NCBI RefSeq assembly: GCF_000384075.1
Contig: NZ_KB913025.1
Coordinates: forward strand, 124,220 to 188,219
Source: Methylovulum miyakonense HT12
GTDB taxonomy: Bacteria; Pseudomonadota; Gammaproteobacteria; Methylococcales; Methylomonadaceae
Reading direction: 5' to 3'
Length of the DNA: 64,000 bases
A program made the translations under genes and the position numbers. The notes under the pieces were generated by a model. The model searched no databases, was not told the origin of the DNA, and saw nothing but the letters and a program-made list of their open reading frames with translations. This document shows positions 28,227 to 38,500 of the stretch, one piece after another. The stretch's first letter is position 1; each line of letters begins with the position of its first letter.

Positions 28227-30008
28227 GTGACAAATATAAAAAACTCTTGCGACCCAATATCTGATCAAGATGATGTACATGTGCCGCGATCAGATGAAAA
28301 TCCAGTTATTACCGCACTTAAGGCGTCTGGGCGCTATAAGCAACCATTAGGCGGCGGCAAGCACGCAATACTTTGCCCTTGGCTGCATGAGCATTTAAAC
28401 CAAATAGACAATGATGCGGCCTATTTTGAACCGAACGAGTTTTTCCCTTTGGGCGGTTTCAAATGTCGGCAGGGGGCTTGTGCGCATCGGCGTGTAGGCG
28501 CCTTGCATGATTTTTTTGAAATCAGCCGGGTTGCCGCAAAACACAAGCCATCGATCCTTGTACAGCCTGGCGAAATTCCTCGCATTTGCGATGTGACAGA
28601 GCGTGAATTGGCAAAAACCTTTAGGCATTATCAGCGTGGTGGCGTTATTGTCACCATCGTCACCGACCCCAGCACCCAAGATTCCACAGTTAAACAATTG
28701 TCCCTTGCCGGTTTAATCCGAGCGGTTGCCGGATTAGCCGTTTGGCAGCGTTTTGACAAACGCAGTAATGGCTGGGTGATTTGTGATCCGCCCGAAAAAT
28801 ATATCCGGGTTCTCCATGACGCGACTTCGTATCCTCATTTACCCCTATTAAATGGTATAGCGAGGCAACCTTATTTAAGACCGGATGGCAGTTTAGTCAC
28901 TGAACCTGGTTATGATTTAGAAACGTGCATGTTTGGCGTATTTAATGCCGATGACTTTAAGATTCCGCTAACCCCAAGTCGCCAACAGGCAGAACAGGCA
29001 TTAGCCGTTTTATCGGAACTGCTCAGTGAATTTACCTTTAAAACTAAACAGGATTTGGCGGCGGCATTAGCGGCAATTTTAACCGCAACCATTAGATCAT
29101 CGCTTCCGCTCGCGCCGCTCTTCCATAGTAAGGCGCATAGCATCTCCAGCGGCAAAAGTTACCTTTGTGAATTAATAACCGCCTTTGTCACACCTCAACG
29201 CGGCACACCCCATGCTTTTCCTGCTGATGATGAAGAATGCCGAAAAATATTATTGGCGGAGTTGTTAACAGCACCGGCAGTGGTGGAATTCGATAACCTG
29301 ACTACTGACTTGGTCCCCCACAAATCACTGTGTACCGTGTTAACCAGTGAGTTTATTTCGGGTCGCATTCTGGGGCAGAGCAAGACTGCCGAAGTCGGCA
29401 CTCGGACATTATTTTTATCCAGCGGCAATAACGTCGACCCCGTCAGGGATATGACCCGACGCACCATTACGATCACCCTTGATCCTACTTGCGAAATACC
29501 CGCAACCCGTGAGTTCCGTAAGCAGCCTGTGCGTGATGTCAGGGCTAACCGGGGGCGCTATGTCTCGCTGGCCTTGACTATTATTCGTGCCTGGATTTGT
29601 GCAGGGCGGCCAAAAACCGAATGTAAAACGATAGCCACCTATTATGAGTGGTCAGACCTCTGCCGTCAGCCGTTACTTTGGTTGGGCTTACCTGATCCTG
29701 CGGTTTGTATATTCGAATCTATCAGTGCAGACCCCGATCGCGAACAGCTTGGCATGATACTGCTTGGTTGGCGTGATAGATTTGGCAATGAAGCGGTATT
29801 AATCCGGGACGCCTTGAAACGCATCAGTTTTGATGACGAGCTATGGGAATTCATTCGGGACATTGCAGCTGAGAAAGACGGCAGCATCAATAAAAATCGG
29901 TTAGGCTGGTGGTTAAAACGTAATGAGGGCCGGGTAGTGAATGGTTTGCGGTTTGTAAGGGATGAGTCAAGCCGTGGCTCGGTAAAATGGAAGGCGCAGG
30001 TATTGTAG
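28227..30008 (+). CDS. Zinc-ribbon and P-loop replication-type protein of a mobile element
   Basis: A 593-aa protein with a GTG start. Residues ~48-100 carry a CHC2-like zinc region (ILCPWLHEH, then GGFKCRQGACAHR) as in DNA primases. A P-loop-like SISSGKSYL lies at ~305-312. AVVEFDNLTTDLVP and LFLSSGNNVDPVRDMTRRT are consistent with a helicase-like ATPase core (Walker B and sensor-type positions), as in primase-helicase proteins of satellites and ICEs. It is followed by 150 bp and the terminator of the tRNA operon, so it marks the right edge of the island. Function is inferred from motifs and context. Confidence 0.7.
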   Translation: MTNIKNSCDPISDQDDVHVPRSDENPVITALKASGRYKQPLGGGKHAILCPWLHEHLNQIDNDAAYFEPNEFFPLGGFKCRQGACAHRRVGALHDFFEISRVAAKHKPSILVQPGEIPRICDVTERELAKTFRHYQRGGVIVTIVTDPSTQDSTVKQLSLAGLIRAVAGLAVWQRFDKRSNGWVICDPPEKYIRVLHDATSYPHLPLLNGIARQPYLRPDGSLVTEPGYDLETCMFGVFNADDFKIPLTPSRQQAEQALAVLSELLSEFTFKTKQDLAAALAAILTATIRSSLPLAPLFHSKAHSISSGKSYLCELITAFVTPQRGTPHAFPADDEECRKILLAELLTAPAVVEFDNLTTDLVPHKSLCTVLTSEFISGRILGQSKTAEVGTRTLFLSSGNNVDPVRDMTRRTITITLDPTCEIPATREFRKQPVRDVRANRGRYVSLALTIIRAWICAGRPKTECKTIATYYEWSDLCRQPLLWLGLPDPAVCIFESISADPDREQLGMILLGWRDRFGNEAVLIRDALKRISFDDELWEFIRDIAAEKDGSINKNRLGWWLKRNEGRVVNGLRFVRDESSRGSVKWKAQVL

Positions 30009-30154
30009 GTTTTGCAGGTTTCTAAATTAACTATTCAAGAAAGTGTCAAATCTGCAATTAGGTAAGCTAGGAAATAAGGGGGGCATAACTATGGTCAATT
30101 CTTTAATGGCAAGGCAGAAAAGTTGCCCTGGGGTTGCCCGGAAAACTAACAGGC

Positions 30155-30188
30155 AAAAAAAAGGTCTTACATTTTCATGTAAGACCTT
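30155..30188 (-). terminator. Rho-independent terminator of the csrA/tRNA cluster
   Basis: On the minus strand: a perfect 12-bp stem (AAGGTCTTACAT / ATGTAAGACCTT), a 4-nt loop and a T8 tract. It lies just past the 3' end of tRNA-Asn and marks the right limit of the island. Confidence 0.9.
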
Positions 30189-30196
30189 GATTTACT

Positions 30197-30272
30197 TGGC
30201 TCCCCCGGACGGGCTCGAACCGCCGACCTAGTGATTAACAGTCACCCGCTCTACCGACTGAGCTACAGGGGA
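30197..30272 (-). tRNA. tRNA-Asn (GTT)
   Basis: A 76-nt tRNA beginning TCCCCTGTAGCTCAG, anticodon loop CTGTTAATC with GTT, T-loop GGTTCGAGCC, encoded CCA. Confidence 0.97.
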
Positions 30273-30289
30273 TTAAACTTTTATAAATT

Positions 30290-30365
30290 GGCGCGCCCGG
30301 AGAGATTCGAACTCCCGACCGATCGGTTCGTAGCCGATTACTCTATCCAGCTGAGCTACGGGCGC
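30290..30365 (-). tRNA. tRNA-Arg (ACG)
   Basis: Begins GCGCCCGTAGCTCAGC, anticodon loop GGCTACGAACC with ACG, T-loop AGTTCGAATCT, acceptor CGGGCGC and CCA encoded. ACG is the tRNA normally modified to inosine by TadA. Confidence 0.97.
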
Positions 30366-30433
30366 GTTAAATTGAGCTAGGTATTATCTTTTTTAATTAC
30401 AAAACTGTCAAGAAAATCTTTTAAAATTAATTT

Positions 30434-30525
30434 TGGCGGAGAGAGAGGGATTCGAACCCTCGATGGGAGTTAAAGCCCATACTCCCTTAGCAGGGGAGCG
30501 CCTTCAGCCTCTCGGCCATCCCTCC
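30434..30525 (-). tRNA. tRNA-Ser (GCT)
   Basis: A 92-nt class II tRNA beginning GGAGGGATGGCCGAG, anticodon loop CCTGCTAAG with GCT, long variable arm, T-loop GGTTCGAATCC and CCA. It starts 12 bp after the csrA stop. Confidence 0.97.
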
Positions 30526-30537
30526 TGAAACTGTGTA

Positions 30538-30726
30538 TTACTCAGAACTAGCTGACTCTGCTTGTTCTTTTTTTATTCTTTCGTAAATTTCTTCTCTGTG
30601 AACAGATACATCTTTTGGCGCATTCACACCTATGCGAACCTGGTTTCCTTTAACCCCAAGGACGGTAACCGTTACCTCGTCACCAATCATTAAAGTTTCC
30701 CCTACTCGGCGAGTCAGTATAAGCAT
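30538..30726 (-). CDS. csrA: Carbon storage regulator CsrA
   Basis: A 62-aa RNA-binding dimer that blocks ribosome sites at GGA motifs in mRNA. It opens [18 protein letters not shown] and carries [19 protein letters not shown] with the RNA-contacting Arg. It heads a cluster with tRNA-Ser, tRNA-Arg and tRNA-Asn, the common gammaproteobacterial order. Confidence 0.97.
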   Translation of the reverse strand: MLILTRRVGETLMIGDEVTVTVLGVKGNQVRIGVNAPKDVSVHREEIYERIKKEQAESASSE

Positions 30727-30996
30727 GGCTTCTCCCTAATGTAATTAAAAACTCACTGTTCTTACACAGCATCCAACTTACGGGGAGCATAATAACAGTT
30801 TTTTGGGCAAATAAAAATCAAAACCTAGCGTGGCGCAATTTATGCTGTCAAAAGTTGCATGGCCTAATTTCTGGAAACTGGTTGCAGATTCATGATATTT
30901 AAGCCGTTTGCTTGAGATTGATTAAATCCGTGGTAAATATCAAAATAACTATTATTCACGCTACAATGGGCATTTTTAAACTGCGAAAAATTACAA

Positions 30997-33285
30997 ATGG
31001 ACGTCATTTCCCGTATTGCTGAAGAATTATCTGTTAACTACAAACAAGTCAGCGCAACTGTTAAATTGCTTGATGATGGTTCGACAGTGCCTTTTATTGC
31101 CCGCTACCGTAAAGAAGCCACTGGCGGCCTTGATGACACCCAGTTACGGATGCTTGAAGAACGCCTGATTTATCTACGTGAGCTTAACGGGCGCCGTGCC
31201 AGCATTTTGGATAGCATCAGGGCGCAAGACAAACTGACACCAGAATTGGAACAGGCCATCAACTCGGCCGATACCAAAACGCTCCTTGAAGATTTGTATT
31301 TGCCCTATAAGCCTAAACGCCGCACTAAAGCACAGATTGCCCGTGAAGCCGGATTAGAACCGCTCGCGGATACCCTGTTGCATGACCGCCTATTGATACC
31401 AGAACAAATCGCCGCAGAATATCTTAATGAAGACAAAGGCATCGGCGATATTTCAGCGGCATTGGAAGGCGCACGGCAAATTATCATGGAACGGATCTCA
31501 GAAAATGCCGAACTCTTGGCAGAACTGCGTGAACGGGTTTGGCAAAATGGTATTGTGCACGCTACCGTCGTAGCGGGCAAAGAACAACAGGCCGAAAAGT
31601 TTAAGGATTATTTTGATTACCGCGAAGCCATCAACAAAATCCCTTCGCACCGTGCATTAGCGTTATTACGTGGCCGTAACGAGAATTTATTGGCAATAAA
31701 CCTACAGCCAGCAATTGACGACAAGGTGGAACACGAACTTTGCGGGCAATTTGTCGCCCGCCATCTTAAAATCACGGACACGACCCGCCCTGCTGATAGT
31801 TGGCTAGCCGAAACCGCCCGTTATGCTTGGAAAATCAAGCTGTTCACCCGCATTGACGCGGATTTGAAATTACGTTTGCGGGAAGCGGCCGAACAGGAGG
31901 CCATCAAGGTTTTTGCCAGTAATTTACGTGCCTTGCTGTTGGCCGCACCTGCCGGGGGCAAAATCACCATGGGGCTAGACCCCGGCATACGCACTGGCGT
32001 TAAAGTGGCGGTTGTTGACGCAAACGGTAAATTGCTGGCGACTGACACTATATACCCACACCCGCCACGCAAACAATGGACTGAGTCCATCGCCGCACTT
32101 GCGCAACTGATCCAGAAACATGGCGTCAATTTGGTCAGCATCGGTAATGGCACCGCTTCCAGGGAAACCGACCAATTGGTTGCCGATGTCATCAAGCAAT
32201 ATCCAGAATTGAATATCGCCAAAATCGTCGTGTCCGAAGCGGGGGCGTCGGTATATTCGGCCTCGGAACTCGCCGCCAAAGAATTCCCGGAATTGGACGT
32301 TTCCTTGCGTGGCGCCGTTTCCATAGCCAGACGCTTACAAGACCCTCTGGCGGAGTTGGTAAAAATTGACCCTAAATCAATAGGCGTAGGCCAATACCAG
32401 CATGACGTCAATCCGGTGCAGTTGGCACGTAGCCTGGATGCCGTTGTTGAAGACTGCGTAAACGCCGTGGGTGTTGATGTCAATACCGCATCCGTGCCAT
32501 TACTAAAACAAGTGTCAGGCTTATCGACTAGTGTCAGCGAGAACATTGTCGCTTACCGGAACGAACACGGATCTTTCACGAACCGTGAACAACTGAAAAA
32601 AATCCCCCGTTTAGGAGGCAAAACTTATGAACAAGCGGCAGGGTTTTTACGGATTATGAACGGCGATAATCCGCTAGATGCATCCGCTGTCCATCCTGAG
32701 GCGTATCCCTTAGTTGAAGCCATCATTAAGGATACGGGCAAATCCATCCGCGATCTGATCGGCCAAAGCCAGTTTTTGCGCAACCTAAACCCTAACTGTT
32801 ACACTAACGGCGATTTTGGTTTACCTACCGTAACCGATATTTTACAAGAACTTGAAAAACCAGGCCGCGACCCTAGGCCAGAATTTAAAAGCCTGGCTTT
32901 TACCGCCGGTATTGAAAAAATCACCGACCTTGAAGTAGGGATGAAACTGGAAGGGATCGTCAGCAATGTCGCTAATTTTGGGGCATTTGTCGATATAGGC
33001 GTCCATCAGGACGGGCTAGTGCATATTTCACACCTGTCCGACACATTTATTAAAGATGCCAAAGAAGCCGTTAAAGTCGGCGACATAGTCAAAGTCACCG
33101 TGCTGGAAATTGATGTCGCCCGCAAACGCATTGCCTTGAGCATGAAAACATCACCAGACGCCCGTCCAACAACACCAGCAAAGACCGAAAAAAACTTAAC
33201 TAAGCGGCCTTCCGCCCCACCTAAAAAAACCGAACCAGTACGGGGCACAATGGCGGATGTTTTTGCCAAAGCATTGGGAAAATAA
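30997..33285 (+). CDS. tex: Tex family transcription accessory protein (YhgF)
   Basis: 762 aa, the normal Tex length. Order: N-terminal helical Tex domain (PFIARYRKEATGGLDDTQLR), the YqgF/RNase H-like domain (MGLDPGIRTGVKVAVVD), HhH motifs (DAVVEDCVNAVGVDVNTAS; LKKIPRLGGKTYEQAAGFLR) and a C-terminal S1 RNA-binding domain (GMKLEGIVSNVANFGAFVDIGVHQDGLVHIS). The protein binds RNA polymerase and nucleic acids and affects transcription of toxin or stress genes in other species. Single gene, divergent from csrA. Confidence 0.95.
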   Translation: MDVISRIAEELSVNYKQVSATVKLLDDGSTVPFIARYRKEATGGLDDTQLRMLEERLIYLRELNGRRASILDSIRAQDKLTPELEQAINSADTKTLLEDLYLPYKPKRRTKAQIAREAGLEPLADTLLHDRLLIPEQIAAEYLNEDKGIGDISAALEGARQIIMERISENAELLAELRERVWQNGIVHATVVAGKEQQAEKFKDYFDYREAINKIPSHRALALLRGRNENLLAINLQPAIDDKVEHELCGQFVARHLKITDTTRPADSWLAETARYAWKIKLFTRIDADLKLRLREAAEQEAIKVFASNLRALLLAAPAGGKITMGLDPGIRTGVKVAVVDANGKLLATDTIYPHPPRKQWTESIAALAQLIQKHGVNLVSIGNGTASRETDQLVADVIKQYPELNIAKIVVSEAGASVYSASELAAKEFPELDVSLRGAVSIARRLQDPLAELVKIDPKSIGVGQYQHDVNPVQLARSLDAVVEDCVNAVGVDVNTASVPLLKQVSGLSTSVSENIVAYRNEHGSFTNREQLKKIPRLGGKTYEQAAGFLRIMNGDNPLDASAVHPEAYPLVEAIIKDTGKSIRDLIGQSQFLRNLNPNCYTNGDFGLPTVTDILQELEKPGRDPRPEFKSLAFTAGIEKITDLEVGMKLEGIVSNVANFGAFVDIGVHQDGLVHISHLSDTFIKDAKEAVKVGDIVKVTVLEIDVARKRIALSMKTSPDARPTTPAKTEKNLTKRPSAPPKKTEPVRGTMADVFAKALGK

Positions 33286-33342
33286 AAAATGCAAGCTCTG
33301 CTATACTAATTCCATCATTACAACTAACTTACAGGATTTGCC

Positions 33343-33930
33343 ATGATTAAATCTAACCGTTTCTTTGTGTATTTCTTATGCACCGGGCTGATGACCGCTT
33401 ACCTCCCCCAATGCTTGGCAGATCAATATAATGACGATACCGAAATTGCTGCGGAGGCCGACAATATCCAAAACCGGCCCCCGTGCAGTTATGGCCAAAA
33501 GATTAACGAAAAAGCCTTGCGCATGGTGAGCAACTTTGACTCAAGCTTATTGGAAATCCCCAAAAATATCATCAACACCACCAACGACAGCAATATTTTT
33601 TACGGTATCACCGGAGGGCTTGCTAAAGGGCTAATCAACACCCTCGGGCGCGTGGGAGTCAGTTTTGCCGACTTCATATCCCTACCGATACCTACCAAGC
33701 CCATTGCCTACCCGTTATACATTTGGGATGATTTTGATAAAGACACCCAATACAACGACGCTTTCCGTCTTGACACCTGCCCGCCCGACGACTCGGTCAT
33801 TGCCTCACCTGAAGCAACACCTCGCCAAACAGTCGCAGTCCCTCCACGGCAAGCGCTAGATAACAGAAACTACGGCGAACAGACCAACCGAAAACTGGAT
33901 ACGTTATTCAAAAAGGAAATGATGAAGTAA
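33343..33930 (+). CDS. Exosortase system-associated protein, TIGR04073-like
   Basis: A 195-aa protein with an N-terminal signal peptide (YFLCTGLMTAYLPQCLA, cleavage probably after LADQ). The core resembles TIGR04073 proteins: EKALRMVSNFDSSLLEIPKNI, the glycine-rich GITGGLAKGLINTLGRVGVSFADFISLPIP, then Tyr/Pro-rich. The family occurs in bacteria with EpsH/PEP-CTERM sorting, but no exosortase is in this window. The C-terminal tail is low-complexity and Pro-rich. Function unknown; probably periplasmic or outer envelope. Confidence 0.7.
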   Translation: MIKSNRFFVYFLCTGLMTAYLPQCLADQYNDDTEIAAEADNIQNRPPCSYGQKINEKALRMVSNFDSSLLEIPKNIINTTNDSNIFYGITGGLAKGLINTLGRVGVSFADFISLPIPTKPIAYPLYIWDDFDKDTQYNDAFRLDTCPPDDSVIASPEATPRQTVAVPPRQALDNRNYGEQTNRKLDTLFKKEMMK

Positions 33931-33990
33931 ACGGATCCCACCTTCTTGCCACCTTCCTGTCATTTTTAATTTATTTTTTAAGGTATTATT

Positions 33991-34398
33991 ATGCTGTCTC
34001 AAAAAAATATTGTTATCTCGATAGCCATCGCCTCGCTAGCAGGCTGCGCCAGTATCGTCACCGATTCAACACACCCCACCAGCATCACTAGCTTACCTGA
34101 CCGCGCCGATTTTGTGGTCATCAACCAGCAAGGCAAAACCGTACACAGCGGCAAAACACCCGCCACAGTCACCCTTAAACCCGATGCAGGCTATTTTAAA
34201 GGCGAGAAATATACCCTTAAATTTCAAAAAGAAGGTTATGGCACCCAAACCGCCCCACTTAATTCGCACTTAAACAACTGGTATTGGGGCAACCTTTTAT
34301 TTGGATGGGGGCTAGGCATGTTCGTCATTGACCCATTGACCGGAGCCATGTGGACATTGCCGGAATCAAAACCGGTAGTATTGGTACCTAACCACTAA
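33991..34398 (+). CDS. Putative lipoprotein
   Basis: A 135-aa protein with lipobox IASLAGC at residues 13-19, so it is probably a lipid-anchored envelope protein. The body has a PEGA-like pattern (ADFVVINQQGKTVHSGKTPATVTLKPD) and a Trp/Gly-rich hydrophobic stretch NNWYWGNLLFGWGLGMFV. The C-terminus is short. It stands 60 bp after the TIGR04073-like gene on the same strand, perhaps one unit. No specific function is known. Confidence 0.72.
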   Translation: MLSQKNIVISIAIASLAGCASIVTDSTHPTSITSLPDRADFVVINQQGKTVHSGKTPATVTLKPDAGYFKGEKYTLKFQKEGYGTQTAPLNSHLNNWYWGNLLFGWGLGMFVIDPLTGAMWTLPESKPVVLVPNH

Positions 34399-34423
34399 AT
34401 GCCCCTTACCGTATCGGTGACCT

Positions 34424-34449
34424 TGGAGCCCAAAAAATAACGGGCTCCA
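34424..34449 (+). terminator. Stem-loop after the lipoprotein gene
   Basis: An 8-bp stem TGGAGCCC / GGGCTCCA with a 10-nt A-rich loop, 26 bp past the stop. No T-tract follows, so termination is only likely. Confidence 0.4.
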
Positions 34450-35546
34450 CAATGCCTGAGCCACTGAAAAAATTATATATTAGGGTACAAACGCCGCTAC
34501 ACACACTTGCCTATGTAAACCTCACCAAGCAAGAAATGTCCGAGGACAACTTGCTTGACATACTCAAACCATCCCGCAAGCCATGATACAACCGGGTTGC
34601 CACTTTATCCGGCCCGTTTTCTCATCCAATCCCTAAAAGGCGAAGAAAGCGAAATTGGCACTTTGTTTGAAAGCATCAAAAAGGATAGCCGCCCTTACAA
34701 TGTGCTATTGGTTTACAAGCAACTGGCTACCTGCCGTAGTTTCGGGGGCATTGTTGAATAAATCAAAACTCAGGCAAAACCACCCATTTTTAACACCCGT
34801 TAAACTTTTACGGATACCGGTTATGACCGCCCAGGCTTGTCATCCATTGGGTGCGGCCACACCGACCCAAACTTCCCTTTTTTGCTGTGGCAGTCCACAT
34901 GCTTTCATGACACGGACAAACGAATTCATTAAACCGTCGGTTAAACATCGCAGTTGCCATTTCGCGATATCACACTTGGGTGTCGACCTCGCGCTCCGGT
35001 CTTGGCCGGGCGCCAGCCAGCTACCGCCTCTTGAATGGACTAGATCGTAAAATCACCGCGTTGCCGCAACCCATTATTGTATCCGCGCCGTTGCCAGCGC
35101 TTCCGTTAAAAATTGGCATTTTTTATCTCTTAGATGTCAATATAAAAAACTTAAAGCTTGGCAACAGCCAACTGGCCTACCCCATCCTACATTGGTCGGG
35201 CCAATTGGCTGCGGTAGAGCCTATCCGCTATCGCAAAAACGACATGTAACTTAGCGCCCAGCCATTGATTTTTTGTCGGGCCAGTCTAAACCCGGGCGGA
35301 CGGTTGTCCGCCTTTTATGGCCTGTGCCAACATCCGTAGCGATCAGGCGGGCAACCGCTCGCCCCTACGAAAATAATACTGACAATTCAACATTGACTGA
35401 GTGCTAGCGCTTGTATCCAGTCCGCTATCAGGTTGAGATAGCGACAAAATCTGCAATGCCACCCTCGCTCCAGAATGGGTTAAATAAAATATATATATTA
35501 AAAATCAACTTTATATAAATTATCGCTTACCCAATAGCCGATTTAT
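34450..35546. other. Gene-poor stretch with IS-like remnants before the giant gene
   Basis: About 1.1 kb without a supported gene. GGCATTGTTGAATAAATC at 34747-34764 matches the 18-bp IS903 terminal repeat as I recall it in 17 of 18 positions. A 69-bp segment at 35016-35084 is repeated inverted at 44954-45022. The last 100 bp are very AT-rich. The short ORFs here look like degraded remnants. Confidence 0.55.
35016..35084 (+). repeat. Left copy of an inverted repeat flanking the giant gene
   Basis: It includes CAGCCAGCTACCGCCTCTTG and GTTGCCGCAACCCATTATTG. It matches the reverse complement of 44954-45022 at most positions (differences mainly in the middle). Probably a decayed IS or REP-type repeat. 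Confidence 0.8.
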
Positions 35547-38500
35547 TCAGCAACGCCCCCTGTGGCGTGGAGCCCGCAGAAAAGCCGCTGTTTGTGGGTG
35601 TAATCGTGCTGTGGCGGCCTGCTGGCCCGAGTTTGTCACCGCGCCAGTGGCGAAACCCGTCAGCATATAAGAGAGGACATCGTACAGCAGCTCCCCCATC
35701 CAGGCGGGATCAGCATTGGGCCTCACGGTGTCCCACCAGGGAACCAACGCGCCAAGTGGGGAATTCGCTGCGGCCGGATTCACTACCGCCGTAATGGCGG
35801 TCCCCACGTTGGCGGGCGTCGCTTCCTTATCCCCCAGATTGTCCAGAATCAGTGCGATCAGGGCGGCGTTGTCTGAAACATCGATGGTCCGGTTGAAGTC
35901 GGGCTGGAGGGTTTCGTTGGGCGTGCCGCTGAATGCTGGCGGAACCCGGCTAACGTAGGTGACCCGATAGAGAACGCGCCATACTTCGTTGCCAGCTATA
36001 CTGGCCTCGCGTAGCGCCACGGCGTTTGGATCGCTGCTTCGTAGCCAGCTCTGATCAACGATACTGGTAAATGCATCCGCGTTCGCGGCGTCGGGATGCA
36101 AATAGAAGGCATTGAAGCGATAAGCGCTCACCTTGCCCGGACAGAGTTGGCGAGTGTAATTCTGGCCGCTGCTGTCCAACGCTTCGAGGATCGGTTCGCC
36201 CGTGACCGCCACGTTCAAGCCAAAGCCGGTGCTTTCGGTCTTGGTTTTGCTGGCCGTCGCGCTAACCTGCCAGTTATAGAGGAAATCAAAGCTGCCGGTA
36301 GGGCCAAACACCACTCCGGGGCCGAACAAAGCTTTGCCGCTCATCGAAAAGCCAGTATTGACGCTACTGTTCGCGGAAGCCGACCAGGTAGTCTGCCGCT
36401 CATCGGTGAATTGCTCCTGTTCAGCATGCAAGCCCCCGGCGGCCGTCCATACATAACTGTTCACGATGCTCTTGCGCACAGACTTGCCGCCATTCGAACG
36501 GTTTACAAAGAGCTTGCCTTCCGCCTCAGTATTCTCCGGGACGGTGGAGTTGTTGTCGAATACAGGACTGCCCAACGCGGTCTGGCTCTGGGGATTGAAC
36601 TGCTCGTAGTAGGCGCCTAAAGCGAGCGTCTGCCGCTCGATATCGGCTTTCAACCGGTAGGCTTCGAGTGGCTTGAAATAACTTCCACGTTCGAAATCGG
36701 CCGCCGGATAATCGGGGTCGTTCAGCAGGCCGATTTTGCCGTCGAGCGTGCCATTCTTGATGTAGCCCGGATCCATCTGAAACACGATGATGTTCTTATC
36801 CGGCGGAATTTCGAGATTGGGAACGGCGATCTTCCCGGCCATCGCGCCAGTCGTATTGAGTTGAAGGACGTAAAGGTCCGCCGTCATCGACGTCACCAGC
36901 GCGTAACCCGTGTTCGAGGGCAGAAACCGCTGCGATACGGCAGTGTTCAGTATGTTGCCTGGATCTTCCCATTGTCCTCGTAGACTATAAGTATCCGAGA
37001 TGGTCTGGGCCCAGGACGAGGAACGAACGGTTGTTTCTCCTGTGCTTGATCCCATCATACCGCCCGCCAAGGCGGCAATATTAAAGCCCGCCTCAGCGAT
37101 AGTGCCGGAAACTTCGGCAATAAACCCTATCGAGGCTGAGGCATTTACATCGACCGAAAACCCTAACGAACCGGAGATATCCATGGATTGGCCTGCGTCC
37201 CTCCCGACCGAAAAACTCACCGCAGTGGACTCCGCTTCCGTCAACGTCACGCTGCTGGTGCCGTAGTAAAAAGACGTATAGGTGCCGTTCCAAGGATTCG
37301 TGAGATTTTCACTCGGCACTGGTGGCGCGCCTTCAATGAACCCCACCAGTGTTGGCGCGGTTTGCACCTGTCCGAGATAGATCATGCGCAGGTCGCCCAC
37401 CCGGAAACCCGGCGTGATATTGAGGAAGCCATCGACAAAGTAATACCCGCGCTGCAAGGTGGACACCAGCGTGCCATCGGCCCCGCGATCCACATCGGCG
37501 AACTCGATGATAGCCGGCGTCCCGGACAAGGAGGACTGGAACGTGGTCGCCTGGCCTCCGTATACGTTTAAAACAGACGGCCCTTCATTGCTGACGGGCG
37601 CTGCCGAAGCCACAAATGTCGGTGTCTGGCCAATCCCGACGCCGTTGTTGCCATTTCCGGTCTGGTCGTTGAAGGTGTTGTTGTCGAAGTTCCAATAACC
37701 GACAAGACCTGATTCGTCGCCTTTAAGCGTCGAGAACTGGGTGGCGTCAATCTGCCTGCCAGTGCGGACTATGTTCCAGATCCGCACCTCATCGATTTGT
37801 CCGAGGAAACCGCCCAGTTCCGCCTGGTCCAGGTACGATCCGCCAATGGCAAACCCAGGATCGCCCCAGTTGTAACCGGGGTACAAACCCTCGGGCGCCG
37901 GGCCTATGGCTGGCGCCGGCTCGCCGTTCACGTAGACCGCCAGGCTCGACAGCTCACCGATAATAGTCCACATTGAGCTGTCCGCAAGGCGCGCGTTGTT
38001 GTTGGAAACGCTGTCGTAGGCCCAATCGCCTTCCTGTTCCATGAACCACCAGGCGGCGATGCAGCCATCTGTCCCAAAGGCCCGGCGTTGCCGCATGGCT
38101 TGCTGAACCTGTACGGCGCTGAGCGCGACAGACCAGATCCGCACTCCCCCCAGACTTCCCTGGAAATAGGCGTTTCCCGCCATTATAGCGCCAAGCAATA
38201 GGAATACGGATGTTGGCATGGCTGTGGCGCCAAGTATCACGGGCGTTGGCGTGGTTTGAATGGCCGCTTCAGCCTGGTTCAGCCAGAACGTGGGCAAACC
38301 TTGCCTTGGCTGCGGGCCAGAGGTGGTTTGTATGACCGCCACCGCCTGTCCGTCTACAAACAAAGCCAGATTTCCCTGGGACTGAGGCCCGGAAATGTTG
38401 TCATCTTGCGGCGGGGAGTATGCGGAAGAGGCGTACGTGAATACAAGGTGATGGGCTTTCCCGTCCGTGACGTTCACGCCGGTCGAGGTCACCGTCCACC

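Noticed and set aside
30043..30231. 62-codon ORF ending in LAPPDGLEPPT
   Set aside because: It runs through the terminator and antisense to tRNA-Asn; the C-terminal peptide is a common artefact of translating this tRNA backwards.
34555..35249. Three short ORFs before the giant gene
   Set aside because: Overlap IS-like ends and the repeat copy; no RBS or recognisable family. Treated as remnants.
36096..36620. 174-codon plus-strand ORF opposite the giant gene
   Set aside because: GC-rich antisense frame, no RBS, no family.
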